The notes: generated by a model from the letters alone, not told the origin. Shown: positions 10,860 to 22,929, counted from the first letter of the stretch. The stretch: 64,000 nt of DNA from Palaemon carinicauda (GCF_036898095.1 NC_090730.1:27617943-27681942); one strand, 5' to 3'. Made by a program: numbers and translations.

Positions 10860-11668
10860 CTCCCTTAATGCCAAAGGTCTTTCCTAATGGTGGCCATGAC
10901 TTGCTCCATCGCATGCCTAGCACTTAGCACTCGATTAGTTGGTTTGTTTGGACCTGGTAGTGAGAGACGTCGCACAGTCTCCAACAGCAATTCTTGTGGC
11001 TTTACCCTATTCCTTCTGAGCTGTGAATGATACAATCTCCTCAAGGGTGCAATCAGTTTTGAGGTTCCCAAGGAGGTCTGAAAGGATTTCTGGGTGACAA
11101 TTCCACGGACGAGATTGTCCTTGATGATCTCGCTACTGAAGTCAAAGGTGTGGGTGCACCCGGGCTGTGGACAACCTAGTCGTGAATTAACAAAGAGGCC
11201 TGACCCGTTAGATCACGAGGAAGGTTCTAATTCCTGTCCCTGGTGGTTGTACCATTTTGCTGAGCTTGATCTTGTCCACCAAGATGCTTTCCTCTTTCAC
11301 TGCGAGACATCTAATGTCAGCTAGGAGATCGGCCTCTCACATCCCGGCAACATCCCCTCATACATCTCTCATCACATCAGTTGTGAGGTTGTCACTGCAA
11401 CAATAGAACAGGGCTGTTGAGTCTTACACATCTAACATGGCCATCTCTGCCTTGTACATGGCAAACTGTCTGGTGAATGCTAACCACTGGTCTGAGTCAC
11501 ATCCAGAACTAATCTTGGGCGGAACCAGTTTAAACTTTGAAGGGGCAGGGGTTCCATGTGTGGCTTGTCATGCCTTTGTAAAGATATTGCGAGGGCTGCT
11601 GCAAATGAGTTGTCCAAGTCTTGATATTCCCAAGTGCAGCCCTCAACAGGGCACTCGAGTTTAGGCAT
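10860..11668 (-). pseudogene. Decayed Ty3/gypsy-like Gag remnant
   Basis: On the minus strand a 62-codon frame starting at 11,668 reads PKLECPVEGCTWEYQDL with a spaced His, resembling the C2H2-type zinc-finger-like N-terminus of some invertebrate gypsy-like Gag proteins. Downstream, in shifting frames with several stops, are Gag-like blocks: DQWLAFTRQFAMYKAEMAML (near 11,490-11,430), CSDNLTTDVMRDV, LLADIRCLAVKEESILVDKI (near 11,320-11,260) and TLEEIVSFTAQKE (near 11,030). The order matches a retrotransposon Gag. I see no protease, RT or LTR. The family assignment is from memory of motif style. Confidence 0.5.
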
Positions 11669-11679
11669 TGTTAAGACTA

Positions 11680-13005
11680 TGAGATGGCTGAATGAGACAA
11701 AGCATAAGGAGAAGACACTCTCTTCCTTGTATAACTCATTTAGTCAAAAGGATGACTCAGGAGTCACCTGGAACACAGAAGATACAAACCTAAGTATGGA
11801 TAAACTGAGGTAAACGACATATCTATCTAAGAGTGACAGGAATGAGCCGACGGAGTACAGGAAAAGGGTGAGGTTTCATCGTCTTTAAGGATGAACTCTA
11901 AGAGGGAGAGTCAATCGTGGCCTTCTTCTTCCGCCACCTACCGTATCGCTGCCACTAGAGAAGAGGTCACTTCCTACACTCACTACAAGGAGACACCTGC
12001 GTACAGGAGTGATCCCTGCATGCAGGACAAAGGCCATAAGGGTTAGTCTCTACAGCTGACATAAAGATGCTGCACCAGAACCCTTCTATGCCAGGAAACA
12101 CCCACATGGTGGAGCCTCACGTACAATCCCTCTGAAACAAAAAGGAACTGGAAAGTTTTTAAAGTTTAGGCCAATTTGTATTTATCGGTTAGAACGATTA
12201 AATGGATTGACAGGAGAGAGAGACTGCCCGTCCATTCTCCACCAAACCAAAATAAAAAGTGAGGTCATTTTACCAGGGTGAGTGTGAGCAGATGGCCGAT
12301 CTAACCCCCTGTTAACTAGTGGTGGGTAGTTACACCTTCCTAAAAAGCCTTCTGGCTAGTTTCAGCTGTCGCTGAAATAATCTCTACTGTGAAGAGCGAA
12401 AGGGTTTTTATATACAGTAGTGCCAAAACAAACAAATTCCAGTAATTAGTCAAACTATGTGATGAAACAGAGAGAGAGAGAGAGAGAGAGAGAAAGATTT
12501 TAATATTTGGTATGTGAGCCCAGGGTGTCTATTCCTTCTAAGAATGTCAGCCAATCTATTAAAAATCTCTTCCTTACACATGAGTCCCTGAATGATAAGC
12601 ACTGGCTTGTCTTATATCGAGAACAGAAAATTATTATGAAAATTAATACTCTTCCTTTGTGGTTATGCAGCAGGGTTTTACTCCTTCACTGTGACGTTTT
12701 AGCCATCTATAGTCGTTTCATCGATGTTAAGACAATTGGTTATGTCTTTTTTTTCAATCTATTATAGTTATACTGTCGCAGTTGGGTAGCTCTCAGCATG
12801 TTCGACTAAGGACAAGAAGTTTGTGAAAGTATTACCGTGATATTGCCAGATGATGACTGGTTAGACCACTTCCACAACTACATCTCCAATAATTTTATTA
12901 CGTTAAATACATTACCATGGCAAATGAAAAGTCAAATTCATTAAGCATTTAGGTTAATAATTTTTACCATAATTAAAAACTACAGTATTGCGTTTATTTG
13001 ATAAA
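11680..13005. other. Spacer between gypsy-like remnant and element C
   Basis: There is no convincing gene. An 86-codon open stretch at 12,507-12,767 has no recognisable motif. The region is AT-rich near 12,900-13,000 and contains a short GA microsatellite. Confidence 0.4.
12467..12492. repeat. (GA)n microsatellite
   Basis: Uninterrupted AG dinucleotides of about 26 bp. Confidence 0.95.
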
Positions 13006-13248
13006 AATGTTATTTTGATAATAAAATAAATTTTTGAATATACTTACCCGGTGATTATAATAGCTGCAACTCTGTTGCTCGACAGAAAACTCTAAGGTAA
13101 AACTCGCCAGCGATCGCTACACAGGTTGCGGGTGTGCCCAACAGCGCCATCTGTCGTCCAGATACCCAGTACTCAATGTAAACAAAGACTCAATTTTCTC
13201 CTCGTTCCACTGCGTCTCTATTGGGGAGGAAGGGAGGGTCCTTTAATT
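13006..13248 (-). repeat. Right ITR of element C
   Basis: It starts on the plus strand with AATGTTATTTTGATAATAAA, the tip that recurs inverted at 13,249-13,302. Next is the leader block containing GCCAGCGATCGCTACACAGG and the GCGCCATCTGTCG block, the inverse of the left leader at 19,345-19,500. The outer tip differs from the left tip, as expected for DIRS elements. Confidence 0.88.
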
Positions 13249-13338
13249 TATAATCACCGGGTAAGTATATTCAAAAATTTATTTTATTATCAAAATAACA
13301 TTTTTCAATATTTAACTTAGCCGGTGATTATAATAGCT
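13249..13338 (-). repeat. ICR of element C
   Basis: The plus strand reads an inverted copy of the right tip (13,249-13,302), joined at 13,302/13,303 to a copy of the left-tip sequence (TTTCAATATTTAACTTAGCC, to about 13,338). It is therefore equivalent to the junction of the two element ends, the defining internal complementary region of DIRS elements. Confidence 0.88.
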
Positions 13339-13741
13339 GATTCACACCCAGGGGGGTGGGTAGAGACCAGCAATATATGTTTACATTATTATGAGCTAAG
13401 AGTTTTTATTTCATTTTAGAAGTTATCAAAATAACAAAAACAAAATAAATAGGTACCTGGTAAGGAAGTCGACTTGAACAATTACTCTGCCTTTTTAAGT
13501 ACGTCTTCCTTACGGAGCCTCGCGATCCTCTTAGGATGCTGAGCGACCCCTAGGATCTGAAGTATCAAGGGTTGCAACCCATACAACAGGACCTCATCAA
13601 TACCCCTAATCTAGGCGCTCTCAAGAAATGACTTTGACCACCCGCCAAATCAACCAGGATGCGAAAGGCTTCTTAGCCTTCCGGACAACCCAAAAAACAA
13701 CAATAAAAACATTTCAAGAGATAGATTAAAAGGTTATGGAA

Positions 13742-14913
13742 TTAGGGAATTGTAGTGGTTGAGCCCTCACCCACTACTGCACTCGCTGCTACGAATGGTC
13801 CCAGTGTGTAGCAGTCCTCGTAAAGAGACTGGACATCCTTAAGATAAAAAGACGCGAACACTGACTTGCTTCTCCAATAGGTTGCGTCCATTATACTTCG
13901 CAGAGATCTATTTTGTTTAAAGGCCACGGAAGTTGCGACAGCTCTAACTTCATGTGTCCTTACCTTCAGCAAAGCTTGGTCTTCCTCACTCAGATGGGAA
14001 TGAGCCTCTCGTATTAACAGTCTGATAAAATAGGATAAAGCATTCTTTGACATAGGCAAAAATGGTTTCTTAACTGAACACCATAAAGCTTCAGACAGGC
14101 CTCGTAAAGGTTTAGTTCGTTTTAAATAGAACTTAAGAGCTCTCACAGGGCATAAGACTCTTTCTAGTTCATTGCCAACCATATTCGATAAGCTTGGAAT
14201 ATCGAACGATTTCGGCCAAGGTCGAGAAGGCAGCTCGTTTTTGGCTAGAAAACCAAGTTGTAGTGAACATGTAGCCTTTTCTGATGAAAATCCGATGTTC
14301 TTCTGAAGGCATGAATCTCACTGACTCTTTTAGCTGTGGCTAAGCATACCAGGAAAAGAGTCTTTAAGGCGAGATCTTTCAGGGAGGCTGATTGTAGCGG
14401 CTCGAACCTGTCTGACATGAGGAATCTTAGTACCACGTCTAAATTCCAACCAGGTGTAACCAAACGACGCTCCTTCATGGTCTCAAAAGACTTAAGGAGG
14501 TCCTGTAGATCTTTATTGTTGGAAAGATCTAAGCCTCTGTGACGGAAGACTGATGCCAACATGCTTCTGTAACCCTTGATAGTGGGGGCTGAAAGTGATC
14601 GTTCTTTCCTCAGGTATAAGAGGAAGTCAGCTATTTGAGTTACAGAGGTACTGGTCGAGGATACAGATACTGACTTGCACCAGTTTCGGAAGACTTCCCA
14701 CTTCGATTGGTAGACTCTAAGGGTGGATGTTCTCCTTGCTCTAGCAATCGCCCTGGCTGCCTCCTTCGAAAAGCCTCTAGCTCTCGAGAGTCTTTCGATA
14801 GTCTGAAGGCAGTCAGACGAAGAGCGTGGAGGCTTTGGTGTACCTTCTTTACGTGTGGCTGACATAGAAGGTCCACCCTTAGAGGAAGAGTTCTGGGAAC
14901 GTCTACTAGCCAT
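13742..14913 (-). pseudogene. Tyrosine recombinase of element C (one frameshift)
   Basis: Recombinase that would integrate the circular DNA of the element. The start at 14,913 (MASRRSQ) and end at 13,742 give 390 residues if the one-base deletion is ignored, the same length as D and H. N-terminal core-binding region: RVYQSKWEVFRNWC and TIKGYRSMLASV. Catalytic box I is ATAKRVSEIHAF. A one-base deletion near 14,303 follows directly. In the shifted frame box II HEVRAVATS and the Tyr region FASFYLKD are intact. The start lies inside the RT-RNase H ORF, overlapping by 274 bp in another frame. Confidence 0.9.
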
Positions 14914-16883
14914 CGAAGTACCTCGGTGAACCATTCTCTCGCGGGCCAGAGGGGAGCAACTAGCGTCAACCTTGTCCCTTCGTGAGAGGCGAACTTCTGC
15001 AGTACCTTGTTGACAATCTTGAACAGTGGGAATGCATATAGATCTAGATGTGACCAATCTAGGAGAAAGGCATCTATATGAACTGCTGCTGGGTCCGGGA
15101 TTGGTGAGCAATATATTGGGAGCCTCTTGGTCATCGAGGTTGCAAAGAGATCTATGGTTGGCTGGCCCCAAGTGGCCCAAAGTCTCTTGCATACATCCTT
15201 GTGGAGGGTCCATTCTGTTGGAATTACTTGTCCCTTCCGACTGAGACAATCTGCCATGACATTCAAGTTGCCTTGGATGAACCTCGCTACTAGCGATATG
15301 TTTAGACCTTTTGACCAGGTGAGCAGGTCCCTTGCGATCTCGTACAACGTCAGTGAGTGGGTCCCTCCTTGCTTGGAGATGTACGCCAAAGCCGTGGTGT
15401 TGTCCGAGTTCACCTCCACCACTTTGCCTTGAAGGAGAGACCTGAAGCTTTTCAAGGCCAGATGTACTGCCAGTAGCTCCTTGCAGTTGATATGCATTGT
15501 CCTTTGACTCGAGTTCCATATTCCCGAGCATTCCCGACCGTCTAATGTCGCGCCCCAGCCTACGTCCGATGCGTCCGAGAAGAGAACGTGGTTGGGAGTC
15601 TGAACAGCCAGGGGCAGACCCTCTCTGAGGCTGATACTGTCCTTCCACCACGTCAGGCAAGACTTCATCTTCTCGGAAATGGGGATCGAGACCGCTTCTA
15701 GCGTCTTGTCCTTTTTCCAGTGAAATGCTAGGTGAAATTGAAGAGGACGGAGGTGTAGTCTTCCTAATGACACAAACTGTTCCAGGGATGATAGCATCCC
15801 TGTCAGACTCATCCACTTCCTGACTGAACATCGTTCCTTCTTCAGCATGTTCTGGATGCATAACTGGGCTTGGCTTGTTCTGGGGGCCGACGGAAAAGCC
15901 CGAAAAGCTAGACTGTGAATCTCCATCCCTAAATACACAATAGTTTGGGATGGGACCACTTGTGACTTTTCCATATTGACAAGGAGACCCAATTCCTTGG
16001 TCAGATCTAGAGTCCACTTTAGATCCTTCAGACAGCGACGACTGGAAGAAGCTCTGAGAAGCCAGTCGTCCAAATAGAGGGAGGCTCGCATGTCCGCTAA
16101 ATGAAGGAATTTGGCTACATTCCTCATCAGCCTCGTAAACACAAGAGGAGCTGTGCTTAGGCTAAAGCACAGGGCTTGAAACTGGTAGACAACCTTTTCG
16201 AAAACGAATCTCAGAAAAGGTTGGGAGTCCGGGTGGATGGGGACGTGGAAGTAGGCGTCCCTTAGGTCTAAAGAGACTATCCAGTCTTCCCTTCTGACCG
16301 CTGCTAGAACCGACTTTGTGGTCTCCATGGAGAACGTCTGCTTTGTGACAAAGACATTCAGCGCACTGACGTCTAGCACCGGCCTCCACCCTCCTGTCTT
16401 CTTTGACACCAAGAAGAGGCGGTTGTAGAATCCCGGGGTTTGATGGTCCAAGACTTTGACTACCGCTCCCTTCTCTAGTAAGAGAGACACTTCCTGTTTC
16501 AATGCTCGTCTCTTGTCTTCCTCTCTGTACCTGGGAGAGAGATCGATGGGAGACGTTGCTAGAGGGGGTTTTCGTACAAACGGGATCTTGTACCCCTCTC
16601 TGAGCAACTTCACAGATTGTGCATCTGCGCCTCTCTTTTCCCAGGTCTGCCAGAAGTTCTTGAGTCTGGCTCCCACTGCTGTCTGAAGAAGCTGGCAGTC
16701 AGACTCTGCCCTTAAAGGACTTGGTTCCTTTCTTCTTTCCTCGTTTCCCTTCGGCACGAGCACCTCCTCTGCTGGAGGCTCTGCCACGAAAGGGCGGAAT
16801 AAAACGGGACGCTGGAGTGTCCATCCTTGGTCTAGCTGACAAGGTAGGCAAAGGGGTGGCTTTGCGAGCTGAGGACGCAACAA
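14640..16883 (-). CDS. Reverse transcriptase-RNase H-MT-like polyprotein of element C
   Basis: Uninterrupted 747-codon pol. The N-terminal linker (GADAQSVKLLREGYKIPF) is followed by the RT fingers/palm (GWRPVLDVSALN, SLDLRDAYFHVP), the catalytic LYLDDW and the thumb. RNase H comes next (LFSDASD, HINCKELLAVHLAL, VNSDNTTALAYI, ADCLSRKG). Last is the DIRS-type C-terminal domain with DLFATSMTKRLP, DPAAVHIDAFLLDW and YAFPLF, often described as a Dam-like methyltransferase region. The F-to-L change in the YAFPPF-like motif (YAFPLF) is peculiar to this copy. The ORF overlaps gag by 185 bp and YR by 274 bp in different frames. The true start is uncertain, since DIRS pol may be made by frameshift or reinitiation. 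Confidence 0.9.
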   Translation of the reverse strand: MLRPQLAKPPLCLPCQLDQGWTLQRPVLFRPFVAEPPAEEVLVPKGNEERRKEPSPLRAESDCQLLQTAVGARLKNFWQTWEKRGADAQSVKLLREGYKIPFVRKPPLATSPIDLSPRYREEDKRRALKQEVSLLLEKGAVVKVLDHQTPGFYNRLFLVSKKTGGWRPVLDVSALNVFVTKQTFSMETTKSVLAAVRREDWIVSLDLRDAYFHVPIHPDSQPFLRFVFEKVVYQFQALCFSLSTAPLVFTRLMRNVAKFLHLADMRASLYLDDWLLRASSSRRCLKDLKWTLDLTKELGLLVNMEKSQVVPSQTIVYLGMEIHSLAFRAFPSAPRTSQAQLCIQNMLKKERCSVRKWMSLTGMLSSLEQFVSLGRLHLRPLQFHLAFHWKKDKTLEAVSIPISEKMKSCLTWWKDSISLREGLPLAVQTPNHVLFSDASDVGWGATLDGRECSGIWNSSQRTMHINCKELLAVHLALKSFRSLLQGKVVEVNSDNTTALAYISKQGGTHSLTLYEIARDLLTWSKGLNISLVARFIQGNLNVMADCLSRKGQVIPTEWTLHKDVCKRLWATWGQPTIDLFATSMTKRLPIYCSPIPDPAAVHIDAFLLDWSHLDLYAFPLFKIVNKVLQKFASHEGTRLTLVAPLWPAREWFTEVLRWLVDVPRTLPLRVDLLCQPHVKKVHQSLHALRLTAFRLSKDSRELEAFRRRQPGRLLEQGEHPPLESTNRSGKSSETGASQYLYPRPVPL

Positions 16884-19140
16884 GATCGTGAGTATCCTTC
16901 TGTATCAAAGAAGCGGCAATTTCCTTAATCAGGTCTTCTGGAAAAAGGCACTTGGAAAGCGGAGCAAACAGAAGTTCGGATCTCTGACATGGTGTAACTC
17001 CAGCTGAAAGGAATGAGCATAGGTTTTCACGCTTCTTAAGGACTCCGGACACAAATGATGCAGCAAGCTCATTAGACCCATCACGTACGGCCTTGTCCAT
17101 GCAGGACATGATGAGCAAGGAAGTCTCCTTCTCTGTCGGAGAGATCTTTCTGCTTAGAGCTCCTAGACACCAGTCTAAGAAGTTAAAAACTTCGAAGGCT
17201 CTAAAGATACCTTTCAGCAGGTGGTCCAGGTCCAAAGATGACCAACATATCTTTGAGCGTCTCATGGCAAGGCGGCGGGGAGAGTCTACTAGGCTTGAGA
17301 AGTCGCCCTGGGCAGAGGCAGGAACTCCCAAGCCGAGAACTTCTCCCGTGGCATACCAGACGCTCGATCTAGAAGAGAGTCTAGCAGGGGGAAACGTAAA
17401 AGCTGTCTTCCCTAAACTCTTCTTGGACTGCAGCCATTCTCCTATCACACGCAAAGCTCAAATGGACGAGCGTGCGAGGACGAGTCTAGTAAAGGCAGGA
17501 GTGGATGACGGCATGCCTAACACAAACTCTGACGGAGGAGAACGCGGAGCCACAGAAACAAACTGGTCCGGAAACATCTCTTTGAACAGGGCCAAAACTT
17601 TCCTAAAGTCCAAAGAGGGTTGCGTAGACTTAGGCTCGTCCAGTTCTGAATGCGGTTCATCTACGTGTGCAGCAACATCATCATCAGAAAGTCCCTCATC
17701 CGATAACTGATGAGGGAACGGCAGCGGAGTGGGTAACGGCTGGTAAGCTGAGTCCGGTCGCACGGGTGCATGCGTGACTGAGCCGGACGCAACGTCATGG
17801 AACTGCTGCCCAGTCTGTGAGCTGGCAACAACCATAGCAGCGCGGGGACGCACAGCGTCTACTCCAGACTGTCTGGACTGATGTGGGTGAGCAGTGGCAA
17901 CCACACTGGGTTGCGGAGGTTGACGCACCGCGTCAAAACAAAACAACTCTGACGGTTGTTGAACCTCACGAACGTCAACGGGGACCTCCGTGCGTCGCTG
18001 AACGTCAACATGCGGCTGGCAGATCACACTGGAACGCATGGGTGGCGGAACTCTCTCAACTGGTGTGCGCGAGAAGGTTACCTCAGCGTCCACCGGACGC
18101 ATAACCGATCGTGTGGGCGGTTGTAGGCAAGGAGCTGCACTAGCTGGTGTGGCAGCAACCTTCTCCGCACGAAAGTCCTGCATAAGAGACGTTAGCTGAG
18201 ACTGCATGTCTTGCAGTAGAGACCACTTAGGGTCTACAGGAGCAGGTGCGGCGACAGACGGTGTAACTGTCTGAAGCGGTACCGCTTTGCCTCTCTTAGG
18301 AGGAGAGCAGTCATCGGATGACTGCAGCGAGTCCGAACTGACCCAGTGGCTACAACCGGGCCGTTGGACTTGCGCTGAAGGGACCGACTTGCGTTTTAAC
18401 GGTCGTGAGACCTTGGTCCAGGGTTTCTTGCGAGAAACACCTTCCGAAGACGAGGTATATATGGGCTCTCTCGTCTTAGTTAGGCAGGGGCGATCTTGGG
18501 TAGATACGCCCGATACCACGGAGGGAACGTCTGTTCGCTGATTAAAGCCTCTCGAACCCATGCGTCGTACGACATTGCTTCTCCCCTGGACTTGGGAGCT
18601 TGCAAGAGGTCCCGGACTAGGAGGACGACAGGCACGAACAGACGAACCATCAAGCGCAACACTATCCACAACACTATCACTCACTTTAACACTTCCCACT
18701 GCACTTTTGCACTTCAGCTCCTTCACATCCGCCATAAGTTGATTACGGTCACTAGCAAGGGACTCAACTCTCTCACCCAGAGCTTGGATGGCACGCATCA
18801 TATCAGCCATCGAAGGTTCCTGAGTGCCAGGAGGGGGATTAGGAGCAACCACTACAGGGGAAGGAATAGGTTGTGGGGCATGAGGAGAGGAAATATCGAT
18901 AGAACGAGAGGAACTTCTCCTAACTCTATCTCTCTCTAGCCTACGTGTATACTTTTGGAATTCGATAAAATCGAATTCCGAAAGCCCAACGCACTCCTCA
19001 CACCGATCTTCCAATTGACAGGTTTTATCCCGACAATTGGAACAAACAGTGTGAGGGTCGATAGAAGCATTCGGAAGACGCCTTGAACAGTCCCTAGCAT
19101 TGCACTTCCTAAATTTTGGGACTTGTGAAGGGTCAGCCAT
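16699..19140 (-). pseudogene. Gag-like ORF1 of element C (one stop)
   Basis: 814-codon Gag frame interrupted by a single TGA at 17,458-17,460, where D has an Arg codon. The Cys-rich N-terminus (CNARDCSRRLPNASIDPHTVC, then CRDKTC and CEECVGLS) is a putative zinc-binding module. Downstream are a coiled-coil-like segment (MMRAIQALGERVESLASDRNQL), Ser/Pro-rich linkers and an acidic LSDDDVAAHVDEP stretch. The conserved C-terminal domain (GVPASAQGDFSSLVDSPRR, FNFLDWCLGALSRK) and a basic GKKKGTKSFKGR tail complete it. It starts 376 bp inside the left tip. Confidence 0.9.
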
Positions 19141-19344
19141 TTTGAATTGGTCAAAGGGGAATTCAAAAAACTATCAAAAAGTCATCAACAAAGAATCCGT
19201 TATCAAAAAGAGTTCAAGGATTTGTGAAGAGAAACCTTGCACAGCGAAAGCTCAAAACTATAATAATGTACTTCACCAATTAGTTGTGAAAAAAACTCCA
19301 GTTTAGCAACAGCGAGTAAGTACGTCTTGTCGTTAGCACGACAG

Positions 19345-19517
19345 AGAGAAAATTGAGTCTTTGTTTACATTGAGTACTGGGTATCTGGACGACAGATGGC
19401 GCTGTTGGGCACATCCGCAACCTGTGTAGCGATCGCTGGCGAGTTTTACCTTAGAGTTTTCTGTCGAGCAACAGAGTTGCAGCTATTATAATCACCGGCT
19501 AAGTTAAATATTGAAAA
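19345..19517 (-). repeat. Left ITR of element C
   Basis: Family-1 leader (GATGGCGCTGTTGGGCACAT, TAGCGATCGCTGGCGAGTTT and TTCTGTCGAGCAACAGAGTT on the plus strand) and left tip (TAATCACCGGCTAAGTTAAA) ending at about 19,517. Confidence 0.85.
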
Positions 19518-21223
19518 ATTATTGCATTTGTACTTTAAAACCATGTTTAGTGAACTGTATCTTTTCTTGAGCAAAGTTGCAAAATGTTTCCCCATTGGAA
19601 ATTAGTCACATCAGGAATGTCAAGACTGTAAAAGTCATTTTGAACAAGAATCACTGAAATCGGGTATCACAACTTTTGCTGAATTCCGTAAAATATGCCT
19701 AAAGAAGAAAATAAAGTGTTACTAATGTATCTAAAGGTTTTTTTCAACAATTCTGATGAAAATACTTGGTGGAAAACCATATGTTTTATGTTATTGACAT
19801 TTTAAAATCTAAAAAGAATGACAGGAAAACTTTTTTGCGCCCTTGTAATTGGTTGGGATCGGGTCTAAAATTTTAAAAGTTATGACTGTAAAACTAAATT
19901 CTATGGGAAAACAAATACTGTACAAGATCATCACCTAATCTAAGGGACTCCAACTAACCTAACCTAGGAGCTGCATCCCTACCTACTTACCTACTGGGAG
20001 GGAGGTGTAGCAACCCCTCTTACCCTACCCTAAGACTAAGACTCAACCCTGTACTGACTTCCAAACTGTCTTCACTCCTGACAAAGTAACACTAAATAAC
20101 AATATTTTGTAAATCGCAACACTAACTTCATATCGTATTTTGGACAAAGATAAACTAAAATTTTCCCCATAAATAAATATTAGAAACAAACACAAAAGCA
20201 CAACCTAACCTAAGGTTTCCTACCTAACCTAACCTACCATTCCCATATCTACCAGGAGGGGCTGTATCCCTAGCCTACCCTAAGACAAGTCAAAGACCTG
20301 TGTTTAGTTCCTGACCAGCTTCCCCTCTGAAACTGCATTCTTCAGGAGCATTCCCGTCTAACTATTCCTTAAAACTAAAAGTTTTTCCGCCAATTAGTGT
20401 CACTAAACCGAGCAAAACACCTATAAGCACACCATTAACACTTCTTATTTCCTCTAATAGAGAAAAGCCCACTTGTTTAGAGTGATATTACTAAGCCCAC
20501 CTTGCATAATTGAGTTTCAAAGTAGAACAGTTTCCAACGTGTAGGAGGAGGAGCTAGGATTAGTAGGAGCTGGAATAGTATTAGTAGTATGAGGATAATA
20601 CAAGTAGGACGGGGATAGTACTTGGGGGGGACAGAGCTAGTAGAGTAGATATGGAGGTAGGAGATTACATTACGTACGAAAAGGTCATATGACAGGAAGA
20701 TTGGAGATAATACAGATAATGGGAAATCAAGTTCTAGACCAGGCCACCACCTGTAGGTAATTTTACGAACTGTTATCAAACCTTAATCAAATAGAAAACA
20801 TTATGAGTAACGAGGAAATTTTTAACAATAGTAATATATATCTGGGTTGTTTGTGATCACTGGCTCAAGGTTATAGGTTTTATAATATCACATTTTATTT
20901 TCTTAAATTTTGTATTTCTATAACAATCAAGCCAGGAACTTTAACAGGAGTCTGACTTCTGTAACAATGAAACGGCCGTTATGCCTTTGAACAAGGTAAA
21001 CACTGTCCGGTGGTGAGTACGGTCCTGGATGAAAATACATGGCTGAAATCCGTATGTAAACTACTCGACCATAAGCTAACTAATAACAGAAGTTGGAGCC
21101 TTTGTATAACGATGGACACGAGCTCCCATGTGCATAGCGTATCATTTATCCTAAACTTCCCCACCTAACCTAACCTACAAGTCCTGTTCTTACCTTATGA
21201 CACAATGGGAAACAAATACAAAA

Positions 21224-21271
21224 CCGGGTGTTTTTCTAATGGAAATACCGGGTGTTTTTCTAATGGAAATA
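21224..21271. repeat. 24-bp tandem duplication
   Basis: Two exact copies of CCGGGTGTTTTTCTAATGGA plus AATA, starting at 21,224 and 21,248. Confidence 0.9.
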
Positions 21272-21689
21272 CCTGTATATTTGTCAAAAAAAAAAACTTT
21301 TCCCGTTCGTAACTATAATAAAACCCATATTCTTAGCGATAGGCTTGAAAATAAGGGAGTTTGAAAGGGCATGACTGTCATCATACATACAAACCCCAAA
21401 ATTTCATGACTTCACTTACATAATGCGTATGCACTTCGAGCAAATATTTTCATCGGAATCTTTTAGAACTACCTACAAGTACACCACAAATTCTTATTTT
21501 TACATTAGGGATACTGTACCATATTATAATTTTACTAACCATTGAACAAAAAATCCGCTAACACTTAGTGTTTACTTACTGAAAGTACCAAAATGCCTAT
21601 ATCTCAGTGCCCATAGGCTAGCCTTTAGTCATCTAAATACATTAAGATAACCTATGATAGGCTGGGAGGAACGTAGAGAGTAGAGGTCG

Positions 21690-21768
21690 CCTTTTTGTTT
21701 TTGTTTCTTTGTTGATGTTGGCTACCCCCCAAAATTGGGGGAAGTGCCTTGGTATATGTATGTATGTA
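21690..21768. repeat. Probable end of a short interspersed repeat
   Basis: A T-rich run is followed by GGCTACCCCCCAAAATTGGG and GGAAGTGCC, then TATGTATGTATG. I believe this is a common dispersed repeat tail in shrimp and crab DNA, but that is from memory. The C-run/G-run pair could form a small hairpin. Confidence 0.35.
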
Positions 21769-22669
21769 GGATAGGCGAGAAACTAGATTAAGACAATAAA
21801 GGAGTGGGGTTAATCAAAGTACAGCTTTTTCCGTAACAATTCTTGATATTAGCCCTACCATTAAGCCTATTGTAGCCATAGGGTTGGATAATCACACAAG
21901 GTAAATAAAAGACCTTGGCCCAAACTTATCAAAGTGTATTAAGTACGGCCACAGAACAATCTATGCTACGTCCTAATTCTTAATCATACCCTAAAAACAA
22001 AAATATTGAAATATTATTTCTACTTACGTTTAAATGAAACGCAATACTTGAATTACACCTCAAAAATGATGTCGATGGTTGACAACAAGGAATTACCTTG
22101 TGTTATCTTTCTATCGTAGAATGCAGAGCCGTAGAAACGGTACAAATCGTGTTTTCGTCTCGAGTTAACAGTGTTGAGTCATGGAGTGTTGACAATCATA
22201 ACTCAATAGTAGGATATCTATGGGTTGACACGGTCTTATGCAATTCTTTCAATTTCAGTATGACAAGGACAAATTACTTCGTCTTATAAAACTTTATATT
22301 TAATTTATTGTACTGTTTTGAAATTCCCGATTCCTTAAACGTATCAGGAGTATATTGTCTTGCGTTTAAAGCTTACGTAGCTATTTCTAAAAGGCTACAG
22401 AAGAGTACAGAAGAAATATTTGCCTTCTAGAAAATTTTAGTATCATAAATTCAATGATGTTTTATTACTACATGAACAGAAATGAAATCAAATTGATGGG
22501 ACTTTTCAGATAAAAATACAGAAAGCAAAATCAAACCAAAAAACAATGTCGAATAGTGATGCTTTATTAAATAATTCCACTTATGTTGCTAAATTATTAT
22601 GTAACTGAGGATGAACTTAATGAAATAAGAAAATTTTGAACTTGATGAATTAATTTACACACACACATA

Positions 22670-22671
<2 letters not shown>

Positions 22672-22755
<84 letters not shown>
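22672..22755. repeat. (TA)n microsatellite
   Basis: 84 bp of pure AT dinucleotides, preceded by a short CA run. Confidence 0.97.
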
Positions 22756-22757
<2 letters not shown>

Positions 22758-22856
22758 GTCGACACTGAGATTACCAAACAATTCTTCTTCTCTCAGGGGT
22801 TAACTACTGTAATATAATTTTTAGCGCCTACTTTCATCTTGGTATATAAAGGACAT

Positions 22857-22892
22857 TAATTATTATTATTATTATTACTATTATTATTATTA

Positions 22893-22928
<36 letters not shown>
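22857..22928. repeat. (TTA)n microsatellite
   Basis: Near-perfect TTA triplets with two small interruptions. Confidence 0.95.

Positions 22929-22929
<1 letters not shown>

Larger units (their letters stand above)
13006..19517 (-). mobile_element. DIRS-like retrotransposon C (family 1), full length
   Basis: A complete minus-strand element of about 6.5 kb. It has a left ITR (to 19,517), gag (16,699-19,140), RT-RNase H (14,640-16,883), YR (13,742-14,913), ICR (13,249-13,338) and right ITR ending at 13,006. The only coding lesions I see are one in-frame stop in gag and a single-base deletion in YR; pol is intact. This makes C the second best-preserved family-1 copy after D. It is flanked by unrelated AT-rich DNA on both sides, with no obvious target duplication. 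Confidence 0.92.
19518..22655. other. AT-rich spacer without recognisable genes
   Basis: No coding region stands out; all open stretches are below about 100 codons with no motifs. CCTAA-type pairs and triplets occur near 19,955, 20,215 and 21,165 (arthropod telomere-type unit, but only 2-3 copies each). A 24-bp sequence is duplicated in tandem at 21,224-21,271. Confidence 0.5.

Noticed and set aside
12507..12767. 86-codon plus-strand open frame
   Set aside because: It has no motif, no homologous feel and no neighbouring gene structure; such lengths occur by chance in AT-rich DNA.
19950..21180. Interstitial telomere from CCTAA repeats
   Set aside because: Only two or three units occur at each place, too few to call telomeric; noted only as consistent with an arthropod.
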